From: CAMTUW01 sp947085035
GTDB lineage: Bacteria; Actinomycetota; Coriobacteriia; Anaerosomatales; PHET01
Length of the DNA stretch: 64,000 nucleotides
Direction of reading: 5' to 3'
NCBI GenBank assembly: GCA_947085035.1
Contig: CAMTUW010000007.1
Span: 93,759 to 157,758, forward strand
Shown here piece after piece: positions 17,830-27,172 of the stretch; position 1 is the first letter of the stretch, and every line of letters begins with the position of its first letter. The notes under the pieces are model-generated. The model worked only from the letters and a program-made list of their open reading frames with translations, made no database searches and was not told the origin of the DNA. Position numbers and translations under genes: made by a program.

Positions 17830-18773
17830 GTCACACCGCCTTCCTCGACGGGTGCCGCCTCGAGCAGGTTCGCGAAGTACTCCTCGAGAGAATCCCGCTT
17901 GGGGGTCACGGCGAGCAAGCGCCAGCCGGAGTCGTAGAGTGTATCGATGACCTCTCGGACATCTGCGTCAGCTACCGAAAAGACCGCGACGCCGCCCACG
18001 ACGGCCTGCTCGACGATTCGAGCAGCGACCGCGTCCGGCAGTGCGCCATCGCCTTGGACCCTAATCGACGTCTGACCGGCCACGTTGAGCAGGTCGTCGA
18101 TGTGTCCTCGTGCCGCAACCCGGCCCCTGTCAAGAATCGTCACCTCGTCGCAGACCGCCTCGACCTCGGAGAGCTGGTGTGACGAGAGCAACACGCCAAC
18201 GCCTTGTCCCTTCAGCTCTTGGATGATGTTGCGGACATCTCGCTGGCCCACCGGGTCAAGGCCTGACGCGGGCTCATCGAACACGATCACTTCGGGAGAC
18301 CCGAGCAGCGCCACGGCGAGTCCCAGTCGCTGCAACATGCCTCGCGAGAAGCGGGCGAGTCGCGTTCCTCCCTTATGCTCGAGTCCCACTCGTTCGAGCA
18401 GTTCGTCGATCTCGAGAAGAGCTTCTCGCCGATCGAGCCCGAGCAGCTCGGCATGAAGACCGAGTACCTCTGAAGCACTGAGCAGTGAGGGGAAGTAGGG
18501 CTGCTCCGGAAGGAATCCGACGTTGGAGCGCGCGCCCGGAAGATGGGCGGGGACGCCGGATATCTCGAAGACGCCCGCCGAAGGTGTCACCAGCCCGAGC
18601 AGCATCTTGAGCGTGGTGGTCTTCCCTGCCCCGTTGGGGCCGAGCAGACCGTGAACGCTTCCGTGCGAGACGCTGAGAGAGACTTCCGTCACCGCATCGG
18701 GCCTGCCCACTGCGGTCGAGCCGTAGGACTTGCGCGCACCCTCGATACGGATCGCGAGCGATTCTGCGGTCAC
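17826..18773 (-). CDS. ABC transporter ATP-binding protein (ABC-2 exporter)
   Basis: 315 residues. It shows Walker A GPNGAGKTT, Q-loop LPEQPY, the signature FSRGMLQRLGLA, Walker B VIVFDEPASGLDP, the D-loop and the H-loop SSHQLSEVE. The signature FSRGM instead of LSGGQ is common in the CcmA-type subfamily. About 80 extra C-terminal residues with predicted alternating strands and helices follow, as in other ABC-2 exporters. GTG 18773 overlaps the mltG stop. It drives the membrane partner encoded next. Confidence 0.92.
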   Translation of the reverse strand: MTAESLAIRIEGARKSYGSTAVGRPDAVTEVSLSVSHGSVHGLLGPNGAGKTTTLKMLLGLVTPSAGVFEISGVPAHLPGARSNVGFLPEQPYFPSLLSASEVLGLHAELLGLDRREALLEIDELLERVGLEHKGGTRLARFSRGMLQRLGLAVALLGSPEVIVFDEPASGLDPVGQRDVRNIIQELKGQGVGVLLSSHQLSEVEAVCDEVTILDRGRVAARGHIDDLLNVAGQTSIRVQGDGALPDAVAARIVEQAVVGGVAVFSVADADVREVIDTLYDSGWRLLAVTPKRDSLEEYFANLLEAAPVEEGGVT

Positions 18774-19834
18774 CTGCCGAACACCTCCTTGGATATCGCC
18801 TTGGCTTTGAGGAAGTCGCGCTTGTTCGTGGTGAACGTGTGCGATCCGTCCTTGCCCGTCAGTACGTAGTATAGATATTCGGTCTCGGCAGGTCGGGCTG
18901 CCGCTTCGAGGGCGGCCAGTCCCGGACTCGCGATCGGACCGGGTGGCAGGCCCCGTGCGCGGTAGGTATTGTAGGGACTGTCGATCTCTAGGTCTTTGTA
19001 CCGCAAACGGAACCGGTTTCCCGGCAAGACGTATTCCACCGTAGCGTCGATCTCGAGTCGCATCCCTTTGGCCAGCCGGTTGTGTATGACCGAGGAGACC
19101 AGCGCACGCTCATCCGCCAACCTGCTCTCACGCTCGACCATCGACGCCAGCGTGACGAGTTCGTTCAGTCCGAGTCCTCTGGCCGCAGCGGCGCTCGTGT
19201 CGACCCGCGCGATCTCGGCGTCGAACTGGTCGAGCATCATCTCGAGTACCTGCTGGGCAGACGAGCCCTCCCGAACGCGATAGGTCTTGGGGAAGAGGTA
19301 GCCCTCGAGCGACCCGTCGTAGGCGTCAGCAAGGTACGGATGGCCCTCGACGAAGTGCTCCGCACCACCCTTGGCGAGCGCGAGCGTCTCCTCTGCGGGA
19401 ATGCCCAGCTCCTTTTCGAGTCGGGCCGCGACCTGCTCGACCACGAACCCCTCGGGAATCGTCACCGCGACGTAGGCTACCGACGGGCCTTCCAAGAGGC
19501 GGTCGATGGCGTCGTTGTAAGACATCCCCGTGGACAGGTCGTAGTCACCGGCCCGCAGCGCCCCGTCAGCCCCGACCAGACGAACCCGGAGCCTGAACGC
19601 GTTCGGGTTTGCCACGACGCCTTCCTTCGCCAGAACGATCCCGATCCCGGCGGTGCTCTCCCCCTGCTTGATGGTCACGCTCACCGGACGCCCCGCCTCG
19701 ACGGCGCGAGACGGACGGAGGAAGACGGCCCAGGTCGCATAGACAAGCATGATCACGAACAGCATTGCGACCGAGACCACCGCGATCAGCGCGGCGCGTT
19801 TGCGGGGACGGTCCGTGTCAGTGCCGCGGGCCAT
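18770..19834 (-). CDS. mltG: Endolytic murein transglycosylase MltG
   Basis: 354 residues. A single transmembrane helix (residues 14-37) is followed by a LysM-like subdomain (VSVTIKQGESTAGIG) and the YceG catalytic domain. The catalytic Glu lies in LASMVERES, and the signature SPYNTYRARGLPPGPIASPG follows. MltG cuts nascent glycan strands and sets their length next to the elongation machinery. The gene lies between ruvX (TGATG overlap) and the ABC exporter, the common mltG-ruvX order of Gram-positive genomes. Confidence 0.95.
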   Translation of the reverse strand: MARGTDTDRPRKRAALIAVVSVAMLFVIMLVYATWAVFLRPSRAVEAGRPVSVTIKQGESTAGIGIVLAKEGVVANPNAFRLRVRLVGADGALRAGDYDLSTGMSYNDAIDRLLEGPSVAYVAVTIPEGFVVEQVAARLEKELGIPAEETLALAKGGAEHFVEGHPYLADAYDGSLEGYLFPKTYRVREGSSAQQVLEMMLDQFDAEIARVDTSAAAARGLGLNELVTLASMVERESRLADERALVSSVIHNRLAKGMRLEIDATVEYVLPGNRFRLRYKDLEIDSPYNTYRARGLPPGPIASPGLAALEAAARPAETEYLYYVLTGKDGSHTFTTNKRDFLKAKAISKEVFGR

Positions 19835-20274
19835 CAGGAACGTCCGGCCTCGGGCTCGTCAAGCGAGCTCGTCGCATCGAGAAAGGCCTGCAGCAGAATG
19901 GCGGCTGCGACCATGTCTTTGGAGCCCCGCTGCTCGCGCTCAGAGCAACCAGCCTCACGCATCCTCACACTGGCTTCAGCGGAAGTGAGGCGCTCGTCGA
20001 AGAAGGTCACCGGCAGCGTGACGCCGACCGTGAGGCGAGCTGCGAGCGTCCGGGTACGTCGCGCCTGCGGACCTTCGGTGCCGTCGAGCGAGTAGGGCAT
20101 CCCGATCACGATGCGCTCGATCCCGTACTCGTCGACAATCGCCGAGAGATCGTCTCCGTTCGCGAACGCACGGGGACCGTCGAGTACGGTGAGCGGCGTA
20201 GCCACCCTGCCGGATGCGTCCGACACGGCAACGCCGATGCGCTTCTCGCCGATGTCGATGCCGAGCGTCCTCAT
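19834..20274 (-). CDS. ruvX: Putative pre-16S rRNA nuclease YqgF/RuvX
   Basis: 146 residues of the RNase H fold. It shows the first catalytic Asp in LGIDIGEKRIGVAVSD, a Glu/Asp-bearing strand (IVIGMPYSLDGTEGPQARRT) and the family end motif FFDERLTSAEA. The protein matures the 5' end of 16S rRNA in several bacteria; a Holliday resolvase role was proposed earlier. It lies in the alaS-ruvX-mltG order. No clear ribosome site precedes ATG 20274, so it may depend on coupling to alaS, which stops 12 bases upstream. Confidence 0.93.
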   Translation of the reverse strand: MRTLGIDIGEKRIGVAVSDASGRVATPLTVLDGPRAFANGDDLSAIVDEYGIERIVIGMPYSLDGTEGPQARRTRTLAARLTVGVTLPVTFFDERLTSAEASVRMREAGCSEREQRGSKDMVAAAILLQAFLDATSSLDEPEAGRS

Positions 20275-20285
20275 CAGCGAATCGC

Positions 20286-22913
20286 TCAGGACGCGACGAG
20301 TGCGGCGCGAGCGGCCGAGAGCGCATCACTGATGCGCGACGAGTCCTCGCCGCCACCCTGGGCCATGGCCGGTTTCCCACCGCCGCGCCCGCCGAGAATC
20401 GGTGCGATCACGCGAACGACGCCACCTGCATCGAAGCCGCCTGCGAGCGCCGTGTCGTTTCCGGCCGCCAGAAAGATCGGCTTGGCAGTGTCGGGATCGG
20501 TGCCCACCAGCACGACCGCGTCGGCACCTCGAGAGCGAAGCGCGTCCCAGAGCGTACGCAGACCCGCCGCGCGTACATCGACCACTTCGGCGACCAACAG
20601 GCGATAGCCGTTGTGCTCGACGACTCCGGCGAGCAGCGCATCGATCGTGCCGTCTGCGACCACCTCTCCGGGCCGCGACGCGCCCGTTTCGAGCTCTTTG
20701 ACACGCGCGACGAGGGAGGCCACCTTCGCGGCGACATCGCGAGCCGTGACGCGCAGGATCCCGGCCGCCTCGGCGAGTTGGCTCTCTTGGGAGCGAACGA
20801 GTTCATAGGCATCAAAGCTCGTGACCGCCTCGATTCTTCGCAGATTGGCTCCCACCGAGCTTTCCGACACGATCTTGACGAACCCGATCTCGCTCGTGCG
20901 AGATACGTGGGTGCCGCCGCAGAGTTCCTTGCTGAAGTTACCCACCTCCAGCACACGAACGAAATCTGAGTACTTCTCGCCGAACAGTGCGGTGACGCCT
21001 GATTCGCGTGCTGTGGCCAAAGAGGTCTCATAGGCCAGCGCGGGATGGTCCTCGAACACCTTCGCGTTGACGAGACGCTCCACCCGATCGAGCTGGGCGG
21101 CCGTCATACCCTCGAAGTTCGTGAAGTCGAATCTCAGCCTGTCGGGCGTAACGTGCGAGCCGGCCTGAGTCGCGTGCTCGCCAACGACGAGGCGCAGCGC
21201 CCAGTGGAGAAGGTGCGTGGCGGTGTGATTGCGGCGGATGCGCTCGCGGCGCATCACGTCGATGGAGGCGCGCACCGTGTCCCCGACCCGCAGGGTTCCG
21301 CTCTCCACGACGCCGAGATGCGCGGGAAGACCGGGCTCAGGCAGTCGCGTGTCGTGAACCGCGACCTTGGCACCGGCTGGGGTCTCGATGAGCCCGTGGT
21401 CGCCCACTTGGCCGCCCTGCTCACCGTAAAACGGTGTCTTGTCCAAGACGACCTGGACCTGTGAGCCCGGTGCGGCCTCCTCGACCGAGACACCGTCGAC
21501 CACGATGGCGCGCACCACCGCGTCGGCCGCGTCATGCGAGTAGCCCACGAACTCGACCTCGCCGCCTGCCGCGATCTGTGCGAACGTGCCGCCGGACGCC
21601 GACCAGGACTCACCCTTGACCGCCGCGCGGGCGCGCGTCTTCTGTGCCTCCATCTCGAGGCGGAAGGTGGCCTCGTCGACGCCAAAGCCCCTCTCGGAGA
21701 CGATCTCTGTGGTGAGTTCGTACGGGAACCCGTACGTGTCGTGCAGCGTGAAGGCGACCGTGCCGTCAAGCACATCTTCGCCGGAAGCGGCGAGACGTGC
21801 GAGCTCGGCCTCAAGGAAGCTCAAACCCGTTCTCAGAGTCGCGGTGAAGCGCTCCTCCTCGTTCGTCACGATCCGTTCGATGAGGTCGCGGTGACTCACC
21901 AGTTCGGGGTAGGCCGCGCCCATGGATTCGATGACGTGGTTCACCAAGCGGTAGAGGAACGCGTCCTCGACGCCGAGCAGTCGCCCATGACGCACAGCTC
22001 GTCGCAGAAGGCGCCGAAGGACGTAGCCCCGCCCTTCGTTACCCGGCAAGATCCCGTCGGCGATCATGAACGAGACCGCACGGGCGTGATCGGCGATGAT
22101 GCGCAGCGAGGTGTCCTCGCGGCCCCCGCCACCGTAGGCGACGCCGGATATCTCCTCGCCGAGCGCCATGAGTCCCCGCAGGATGTCAGTCTCGAAGTTC
22201 GTGCTCACGCCCTGCAGAATCGCGGCGATGCGCTCAAGACCCATACCGGTGTCGATGTTTTGCTTCGGTAGCGGCGAGAGCGTACCGTCCTCCGCGCGGT
22301 CGTACTGCATGAAGACGAGGTTCCAGTACTCGAGGTAGCGGTCGCAGTCGCAGCCCGGCGCGCACCGGGCGTCGCCGCAGCCGACGCCCTCGCCCTGATC
22401 GTAGTAGAGCTCGGAGCACGGACCGCACGGGCCGGTGGGGCCGGCTGACCAGAAGTTGTCCTTGGCGCCCATGCGCACGATACGCTGGGCAGGCACCTTG
22501 GACTCCTCGAGCCACAGCTGTTCCGCCTCGTCGTCATCGTCATAGATCGAAGCCCAGATGCGATCCGGATCGAGACCCAACACGTCGACGGAGTACTCCC
22601 ACGACCAGCGGATCGCCTCTCGCTTGAAGTAGTCACCGAAGCTGAAGTTGCCCAGCATCTCGAAGAAGGAGTGGTGACGTCCCGTGGTCCCGATGATGTC
22701 GATGTCGGTGGTCCGCACGCACTTCTGCACGGTCGTGGCGCGAGTGAACCCCAGATCCTTCACGCCGAGGAAGACGGACTTGAACTGCACCATCCCGGCG
22801 GTTGTGAGCAGCAAAGACGGATCGTCGGGAACGAGCGAAGAGGACGGCAACCGCCTCGATCCCTTGCTCTCGAAGTACCTCAGGAATGACTCACGTATCT
22901 CGGCGGAGTTCAC
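20286..22913 (-). CDS. alaS: Alanyl-tRNA synthetase
   Basis: 875 residues, the standard length. The class II catalytic core starts IRESFLRYFESKGSRRLPSSSLVP and includes LLTTAGMVQFK. The editing domain has zinc-binding HTATHLLHW and KELCGGTHV. The C-terminal C-Ala region contains the glycine-rich segment GGRGGGKPAMAQGGG. A short insertion CGDARCAPGCDCDR in the core is common in actinobacterial enzymes. The start GTG 22913 makes a GTGA overlap with the AI-2E permease gene and has GAGGAG before it. Confidence 0.97.
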   Translation of the reverse strand: MNSAEIRESFLRYFESKGSRRLPSSSLVPDDPSLLLTTAGMVQFKSVFLGVKDLGFTRATTVQKCVRTTDIDIIGTTGRHHSFFEMLGNFSFGDYFKREAIRWSWEYSVDVLGLDPDRIWASIYDDDDEAEQLWLEESKVPAQRIVRMGAKDNFWSAGPTGPCGPCSELYYDQGEGVGCGDARCAPGCDCDRYLEYWNLVFMQYDRAEDGTLSPLPKQNIDTGMGLERIAAILQGVSTNFETDILRGLMALGEEISGVAYGGGGREDTSLRIIADHARAVSFMIADGILPGNEGRGYVLRRLLRRAVRHGRLLGVEDAFLYRLVNHVIESMGAAYPELVSHRDLIERIVTNEEERFTATLRTGLSFLEAELARLAASGEDVLDGTVAFTLHDTYGFPYELTTEIVSERGFGVDEATFRLEMEAQKTRARAAVKGESWSASGGTFAQIAAGGEVEFVGYSHDAADAVVRAIVVDGVSVEEAAPGSQVQVVLDKTPFYGEQGGQVGDHGLIETPAGAKVAVHDTRLPEPGLPAHLGVVESGTLRVGDTVRASIDVMRRERIRRNHTATHLLHWALRLVVGEHATQAGSHVTPDRLRFDFTNFEGMTAAQLDRVERLVNAKVFEDHPALAYETSLATARESGVTALFGEKYSDFVRVLEVGNFSKELCGGTHVSRTSEIGFVKIVSESSVGANLRRIEAVTSFDAYELVRSQESQLAEAAGILRVTARDVAAKVASLVARVKELETGASRPGEVVADGTIDALLAGVVEHNGYRLLVAEVVDVRAAGLRTLWDALRSRGADAVVLVGTDPDTAKPIFLAAGNDTALAGGFDAGGVVRVIAPILGGRGGGKPAMAQGGGEDSSRISDALSAARAALVAS

Positions 22914-24133
22914 GAACGCTCCTCGTCTTCGCTGGCATTATCGTCGGGCTTGTCGGTCACGGGACGCTCGGGGGCCTCATTCGGTTCAGGGCACGGCTCG
23001 GCGTCCTCGCACCCTGTCTTTCGAAACAGTGCTCCGTCCTCGGTCGCTAGCTCTGAGGCGGTGTGCTTCTCGAAGTAGTATACGAACACCGCGTTGAGCG
23101 CGCCTGCCACAGGAACGGCCAAGAGCATCCCGAAAAGACCCCCGACGCTGGCACCGACGAGCAACGAGAGTACCACCAACACCGGGTGCATGTTGACCTG
23201 ATCGGACATGACCCGTGGCTGCAGGAAGATCGATTCGAGCTGCTGGAGCACCACGATGTAGATGATGGTGTAGAGCACGAGAGTGGGACTCACGAACGCC
23301 GCCGAGATCGCCGCGATAAGTCCTCCGACAATCGGACCGAGATACGGGATGAGATTCGATACCCCGGCGATGATGCCTATGACGAGTGCATACGGAACAC
23401 CGAGTATCGCGAGCCCGAGCCCCGTGAGCGTACCGACGATCACCGCGATCAGGGTCTGCCCACGAATCCATCCCTCGACGACGAGCGTCACGCGCTCGAA
23501 CACCTCGAGGAGGTCCGCCCGGCGGCGCACCCCCCCAAGCAGCAACATCTCACTCTTCAGAACCGGCAGATCTCTCAGGACGAAGAAGGCCAAGGCGAGC
23601 GACAGGAACAGGTTCAGCACCACAGTGAACACCTGTCCGCCCGCAAACACCACGCCGCTCGCGAGCGTTCGCGACCACGTGGCCGCCTGGCGCGCGAGGT
23701 CGTCACGCGACACGTGAATCGCGTCATCGAGCCACGTCGGCACCTCAAGCGTGGTGTACTGGCCCTGAAGCTGGAACCACAGGTCACGCGCCGCGAGGAA
23801 GTGCCTGGGGAAGTCGCCGAGGAACTGGCCGATCTGCTTGACGAGTGGGGGCATGACCACCACGCCCACGAACGACAGGACCGACAGCATCACGAGATAG
23901 CACACCCCGACAGCCCAGCCGCGCGACAGGCCGCGCCTGGTCAGGTTGGCGACGGGACGCCTGAGCAAGAAGACGACGAGTCCCGCGAAGACGAACGGCG
24001 TGAGCACCCCCGCGAAACGCGAGAGGAGCCACAGTCCCGCGACGACCAGCGCCGCGAGCCCGATGAGGGTCCACGTCTTCAGAAAGCGCGTTCGCCAGCG
24101 GTCAGGCGAAGTGACAACGTTCGGTGCGTCCAT
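22910..24133 (-). CDS. AI-2E family transporter (permease PerM/YueF type)
   Basis: 407 residues with about eight membrane helices. It has the family segments AILGVPYALVIGIIAGVSNLIPYLGPIVGG and LQPRVMSDQVNMHPVLVVLSLLVGASVGGLFGMLLAVPVAG. Members have been linked to autoinducer-2 export or sodium/proton exchange, so the substrate here is open. The last 40 residues are a hydrophilic acidic tail. It sits directly before alaS, a frequent neighbour in Gram-positives, with a four-base overlap, and follows the sigma factor gene by seven bases. Confidence 0.9.
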   Translation of the reverse strand: MDAPNVVTSPDRWRTRFLKTWTLIGLAALVVAGLWLLSRFAGVLTPFVFAGLVVFLLRRPVANLTRRGLSRGWAVGVCYLVMLSVLSFVGVVVMPPLVKQIGQFLGDFPRHFLAARDLWFQLQGQYTTLEVPTWLDDAIHVSRDDLARQAATWSRTLASGVVFAGGQVFTVVLNLFLSLALAFFVLRDLPVLKSEMLLLGGVRRRADLLEVFERVTLVVEGWIRGQTLIAVIVGTLTGLGLAILGVPYALVIGIIAGVSNLIPYLGPIVGGLIAAISAAFVSPTLVLYTIIYIVVLQQLESIFLQPRVMSDQVNMHPVLVVLSLLVGASVGGLFGMLLAVPVAGALNAVFVYYFEKHTASELATEDGALFRKTGCEDAEPCPEPNEAPERPVTDKPDDNASEDEERS

Positions 24134-24140
24134 GAACTCC

Positions 24141-24926
24141 TCAGTCCCTTGAGATGTTCTCTCTCAACAGCCTCAACGTACGCCTGAGCAGCCGCGAGAC
24201 CTGCATCTGCGAGATACCCAGCTGTCGCGCGATTTCGGTCTGAGTGAGCCCCTCGAAGAAGCGCAGGTACAGCACACGCTGCTCTTGGGCCGTCAGCTCC
24301 TTGAAGGCCACCTGAAGCGTGGTCCGATCGTCGATCACGGCCATGAGGGCGTCGTCTTTGCCGATGTACTCGAGAATCGAGAACGTAGTCGACCCGTCGC
24401 CGCCACGGTCACTCTCGAGCGAGACGAAATTGTACGCCTCGCTCGTCTCCATGGCCTCGAGAACCTCTTCGGGCGTCACTTCGAGATGACCGGCGATCTC
24501 ACGGATCGACGGAGAACGCTGCAGCTCCTGAGTCAGTGCGTCGACGGCCTGATTGACCTTGAAGGAGAGCTCCTGCAGACGCCGGGGAACCTTGATCGCC
24601 CAACCTTTGTCCCGGAAGTAGCGCTTGAGCTCACCCACGATCGTCGGGGTGGCGTACGTGGTGAATTCGACCTGTCGTTCGATGTCGAAACGGTCGACCG
24701 CCTTGATGAGTCCGATCGTTCCGACCTGCACGAGATCGTCGACCGGCTCTCCACGATTCCTGAAACGGCTGGCGAGGTACTTGACGAGGTTCAGGTACAT
24801 GGTGATCAGCTCGTCGCGCGCGTCCTCGTCGCCCTCCAGACGATAGCGCCGAAACAGCACTTTCGTGTAGCGCTTGTCCCAGGAGAGTCTGCGCGACTGC
24901 TTCTCTGGTCGGCGACTAGTCAACAT
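24141..24926 (-). CDS. SigB/SigF-family RNA polymerase sigma factor
   Basis: 261 residues. Region 2 is DDLVQVGTIGLIKAVDRFDIERQVEFTTYATPTIVGELKRYFRDKGW, which is diagnostic of the SigB/SigF/SigG group; region 3 is QRSPSIREIAGHLEVTPEEV; region 4 has LTQTEIARQLGISQMQVSRLLRR. Such sigma factors control general stress or developmental genes. ATG 24926 (GGGAG upstream) lies inside the last codons of the anti-sigma gene, an 11-base overlap, so the two are translationally coupled. An upstream reading is an antisense-like artefact over that gene. Confidence 0.94.
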   Translation of the reverse strand: MLTSRRPEKQSRRLSWDKRYTKVLFRRYRLEGDEDARDELITMYLNLVKYLASRFRNRGEPVDDLVQVGTIGLIKAVDRFDIERQVEFTTYATPTIVGELKRYFRDKGWAIKVPRRLQELSFKVNQAVDALTQELQRSPSIREIAGHLEVTPEEVLEAMETSEAYNFVSLESDRGGDGSTTFSILEYIGKDDALMAVIDDRTTLQVAFKELTAQEQRVLYLRFFEGLTQTEIARQLGISQMQVSRLLRRTLRLLRENISRD

Positions 24927-25314
24927 CGACGCTCCCACGTCGCGTGACGAGCCGAAGCGCTCGCCCACCGCTCTCGTCGCTGACGAACTCGTGACTCTCG
25001 CACACCGCATCGAGAATGAACGCCGCGAACCCGGCGCGACGCTCGGCCTCCTCATCGGAGTCCTGCTCGCACTTCCCGACATGCGTGACGATCTCCAGCG
25101 TCTCGTCATCGGCCTTGAACACCAAGGTGACCTCGGATTCGGGTGACAGCGAATCAACCGCGTAGATGAACGCCTCGTCAACCGCCATGCGCACGTCGTC
25201 GACGCCTTCATACGACATGCCCGCGCGAGTAGCGAGCGCTGCCGCGGTCATGCGTACGGTCTTGGCGTATTCGCTCTTGGCGGGAACCGTCAGGGTGATG
25301 CGATCCTGAAGCAT
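24916..25314 (-). CDS. RsbW/SpoIIAB-like anti-sigma factor, ATP-site residues missing
   Basis: 132 residues of the GHKL fold. The start (LTVPAKSEYAKTVRMTAAALATRAGMSYEGVDDVRMAVDEA) aligns well with RsbW. The N-box Asn is replaced by Tyr (EAFIYA instead of EAxxNA), the DxGxG motif is replaced by HVGKC, and the second glycine box is not evident (AGFAAFIL). It probably binds the downstream sigma factor but is unlikely to be a normal ATP-dependent kinase. No STAS-type anti-anti-sigma gene is next to it. ATG 25314 has GAGG upstream. Confidence 0.82.
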   Translation of the reverse strand: MLQDRITLTVPAKSEYAKTVRMTAAALATRAGMSYEGVDDVRMAVDEAFIYAVDSLSPESEVTLVFKADDETLEIVTHVGKCEQDSDEEAERRAGFAAFILDAVCESHEFVSDESGGRALRLVTRRGSVDVD

Positions 25315-25355
25315 TGAGGAACCTCCGCTGAATGATGGAGCCGGTCACGAACTCA

Positions 25356-25754
25356 TTAGTCAGATCGTGGAGTCGGATGGTCGCGAAGCGGACTCTGCGC
25401 GTGGACTCTTGCCCTGTCCTTCCACGCTTGCCGTACCCGTAGCGCCATGTCGTTGACGATCCCTGCGGGCGCCGCGACGATGTCATGGATGGTCCCGGAT
25501 GCCGAGGTGACCTTGTCCGACGCCTCTTCGAACCGGGAGATGAGAGCGTCGATACGCAACAGCTCCATGTTGATGGCGTCGACGGTGACGTCGGCCTTGT
25601 CGAGAAGCGGAATGAGCCGCTCGCGCGAGTCCTCAGACAGCGAACGCACCGAGCGAAGCGTGAGTACCGCCTCGCGAAGAGCCCACACCACCACACCGCA
25701 CACGACACAAGCCGCCGCGAGCAGCACCACGAGCATCACCTGAGCGACGTCCAA
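25356..25754 (-). CDS. DUF948-like membrane-anchored coiled-coil protein
   Basis: 132 residues. The N-terminal membrane helix (residues 5-26) is followed by a long amphipathic helix (LREAVLTLRSVRSLSEDSRERLIPLLDKADVTVDAINMELLRIDALISRFEEA) resembling DUF948 proteins, which occur near stress sigma factor loci. TTG 25754 is supported by GGGAGG six bases upstream. It is the first gene of the stress sigma operon and has a TACACT -10 element upstream (25788-25793). The precise function is unknown. Confidence 0.7.
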   Translation of the reverse strand: MDVAQVMLVVLLAAACVVCGVVVWALREAVLTLRSVRSLSEDSRERLIPLLDKADVTVDAINMELLRIDALISRFEEASDKVTSASGTIHDIVAAPAGIVNDMALRVRQAWKDRARVHAQSPLRDHPTPRSD

Positions 25755-25787
25755 AGTTGGCCTCCCAAGGCCGTGCGAGCTGCTATG

Positions 25788-25793
25788 AGTGTA
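25788..25793 (-). promoter_or_regulatory. Promoter -10 (TACACT) for the stress sigma operon
   Basis: GC-TACACT on the minus strand about 34 bases ahead of TTG 25754, in the gap after the rarA stop. No clear -35. Confidence 0.5.
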
Positions 25794-25806
25794 GCAGAGG
25801 GCGGCG

Positions 25807-27165
25807 TCACGACCCCACGTCTGTGGCGTCCGTCTCGCTCAGCTCGGCCCCCGTGACCGCCCGGCGACGCAGCTCCTCGATCAGCTCGTGTCGCGCCGCT
25901 TCCCATCCGCGATCTGACGGCCGGAAGAAGCGGCGAGCGGCCAACCCGTCCGGGAGATACTGCTGGGCGACCCAGCCGCTGCTGTCTGAATGTGGATACC
26001 GGTAGGGACCGTACTCATCGGCGCCGGGTCGATGTCGATCGCGCAGGCGCGAGGGCACCTGCCTTGCAGGCCCCTTCCTGATCTCTTGGAGTGCGTCATC
26101 GATGGCGCGATACGCCGCGTTGCTCTTGGGTGCGAGACTCAGGTAGATCGCCGCTTGCGAGAGATTGATGCGGCACTCGGGCCAGCCGATCGATTCGGCC
26201 GCCTTGAACGCGGCATGCGCGACCAGCAGCGCCTGGGGATCGGCGTTTCCCACATCCTCGGATGCGAAGATGAGCATCCGCCTTGCGATGAACCGGGGAT
26301 CCTCTCCTCCGTGGATCATCCGCGCCAACCAGTAGACCGCGGCGTCGGCGTCGCTTCCTCGCATGGATTTGATGAATGCGCTCGCGACGTCGTAGTGCAC
26401 GTCGCCCGCCCGGTCGTAGGGCAGGATGCGGGACCCGGAGACCTCGGTCACGGCGCCGATGGTCAACCTGCGGGAGCCATCGGCTGCGCGCTCCGCGCAC
26501 TCGGCCGCGAGCTCGAGTGTCGTGAGCGCGACCCTCGCGTCGCCGCCGGCCGTGACGACGATCATCTGCTCGGCGTCTGCATCGACGCTCACCGAGTCGG
26601 CGAGACCCCGCTTGTCGCTCACGGCTCTGCGCACGATCAGTGAGACGTCCTCGTCATTCAAGGGGGCGAGCTCGATCACGCGAGAGCGACTCACCAGCGG
26701 TGGGTTCACCTCGAAAAAGGGGTTCTCGGTCGTGGCGCCGATCAGCACCACGACGCGATCTTCCACGGCGTGAAGCAGGGCGTCTTGCTGGGATTTCGAA
26801 AAGCGATGGATCTCATCGATGAACAGGATCGTGCGTCGGCCCGAGAAGGTGAGCCGGTCGGTTGCACCCTCGATGGACCGCCTCAGATCGGCGACCCCGG
26901 ACGTGACCGCCGAGATCTCATCGAAATGCGTCTGCGTCACTCCGGCGATGATTCTGGCCAGACTCGTCTTACCGGTCCCGGCCGGCCCGTACAAGATGAT
27001 GGACGAGAGCGCATCGGCCTCGATCGCCCGCCGCAGCCACGTGCCCTCCCCGACAGCGGCGTCCTGACCGACGAACTCGTCGAGTGTCTTGGGTCGCATC
27101 CGCGCGGCGAGAGGCGCGGCTTTCTCGCGAGCGGCCCTGCCCTCGCTGTCGAAGAGCGATTCCAC
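25807..27165 (-). CDS. rarA: Replication-associated AAA+ ATPase RarA/MgsA
   Basis: 452 residues. It shows Walker A GPAGTGKTSLAR, Walker B ILFIDEIHRFSKSQQDALL, sensor 1 IGATTENPFFEVNPPLVSRSRVIEL with the arginine finger, and the C-terminal helical oligomerisation domain (SMRGSDADAAVYWLARMIHGGEDPRFIARRMLI). RarA acts at stalled replication forks. GTG 27165 follows the lipoprotein gene by seven bases. In Bacillus rarA (yrvN) also lies near aspS and the 6S RNA gene, as here. Confidence 0.95.
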   Translation of the reverse strand: MESLFDSEGRAAREKAAPLAARMRPKTLDEFVGQDAAVGEGTWLRRAIEADALSSIILYGPAGTGKTSLARIIAGVTQTHFDEISAVTSGVADLRRSIEGATDRLTFSGRRTILFIDEIHRFSKSQQDALLHAVEDRVVVLIGATTENPFFEVNPPLVSRSRVIELAPLNDEDVSLIVRRAVSDKRGLADSVSVDADAEQMIVVTAGGDARVALTTLELAAECAERAADGSRRLTIGAVTEVSGSRILPYDRAGDVHYDVASAFIKSMRGSDADAAVYWLARMIHGGEDPRFIARRMLIFASEDVGNADPQALLVAHAAFKAAESIGWPECRINLSQAAIYLSLAPKSNAAYRAIDDALQEIRKGPARQVPSRLRDRHRPGADEYGPYRYPHSDSSGWVAQQYLPDGLAARRFFRPSDRGWEAARHELIEELRRRAVTGAELSETDATDVGS

Positions 27166-27172
27166 GGGCGCC

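Noticed and set aside
19082..24187. Long plus-strand frames over mltG, alaS and the AI-2E permease (for example 19082-20095 and 23063-24187)
   Set aside because: Antisense shadows with Arg/Glu/His-rich composition and no family motif; the minus-strand genes are certain.
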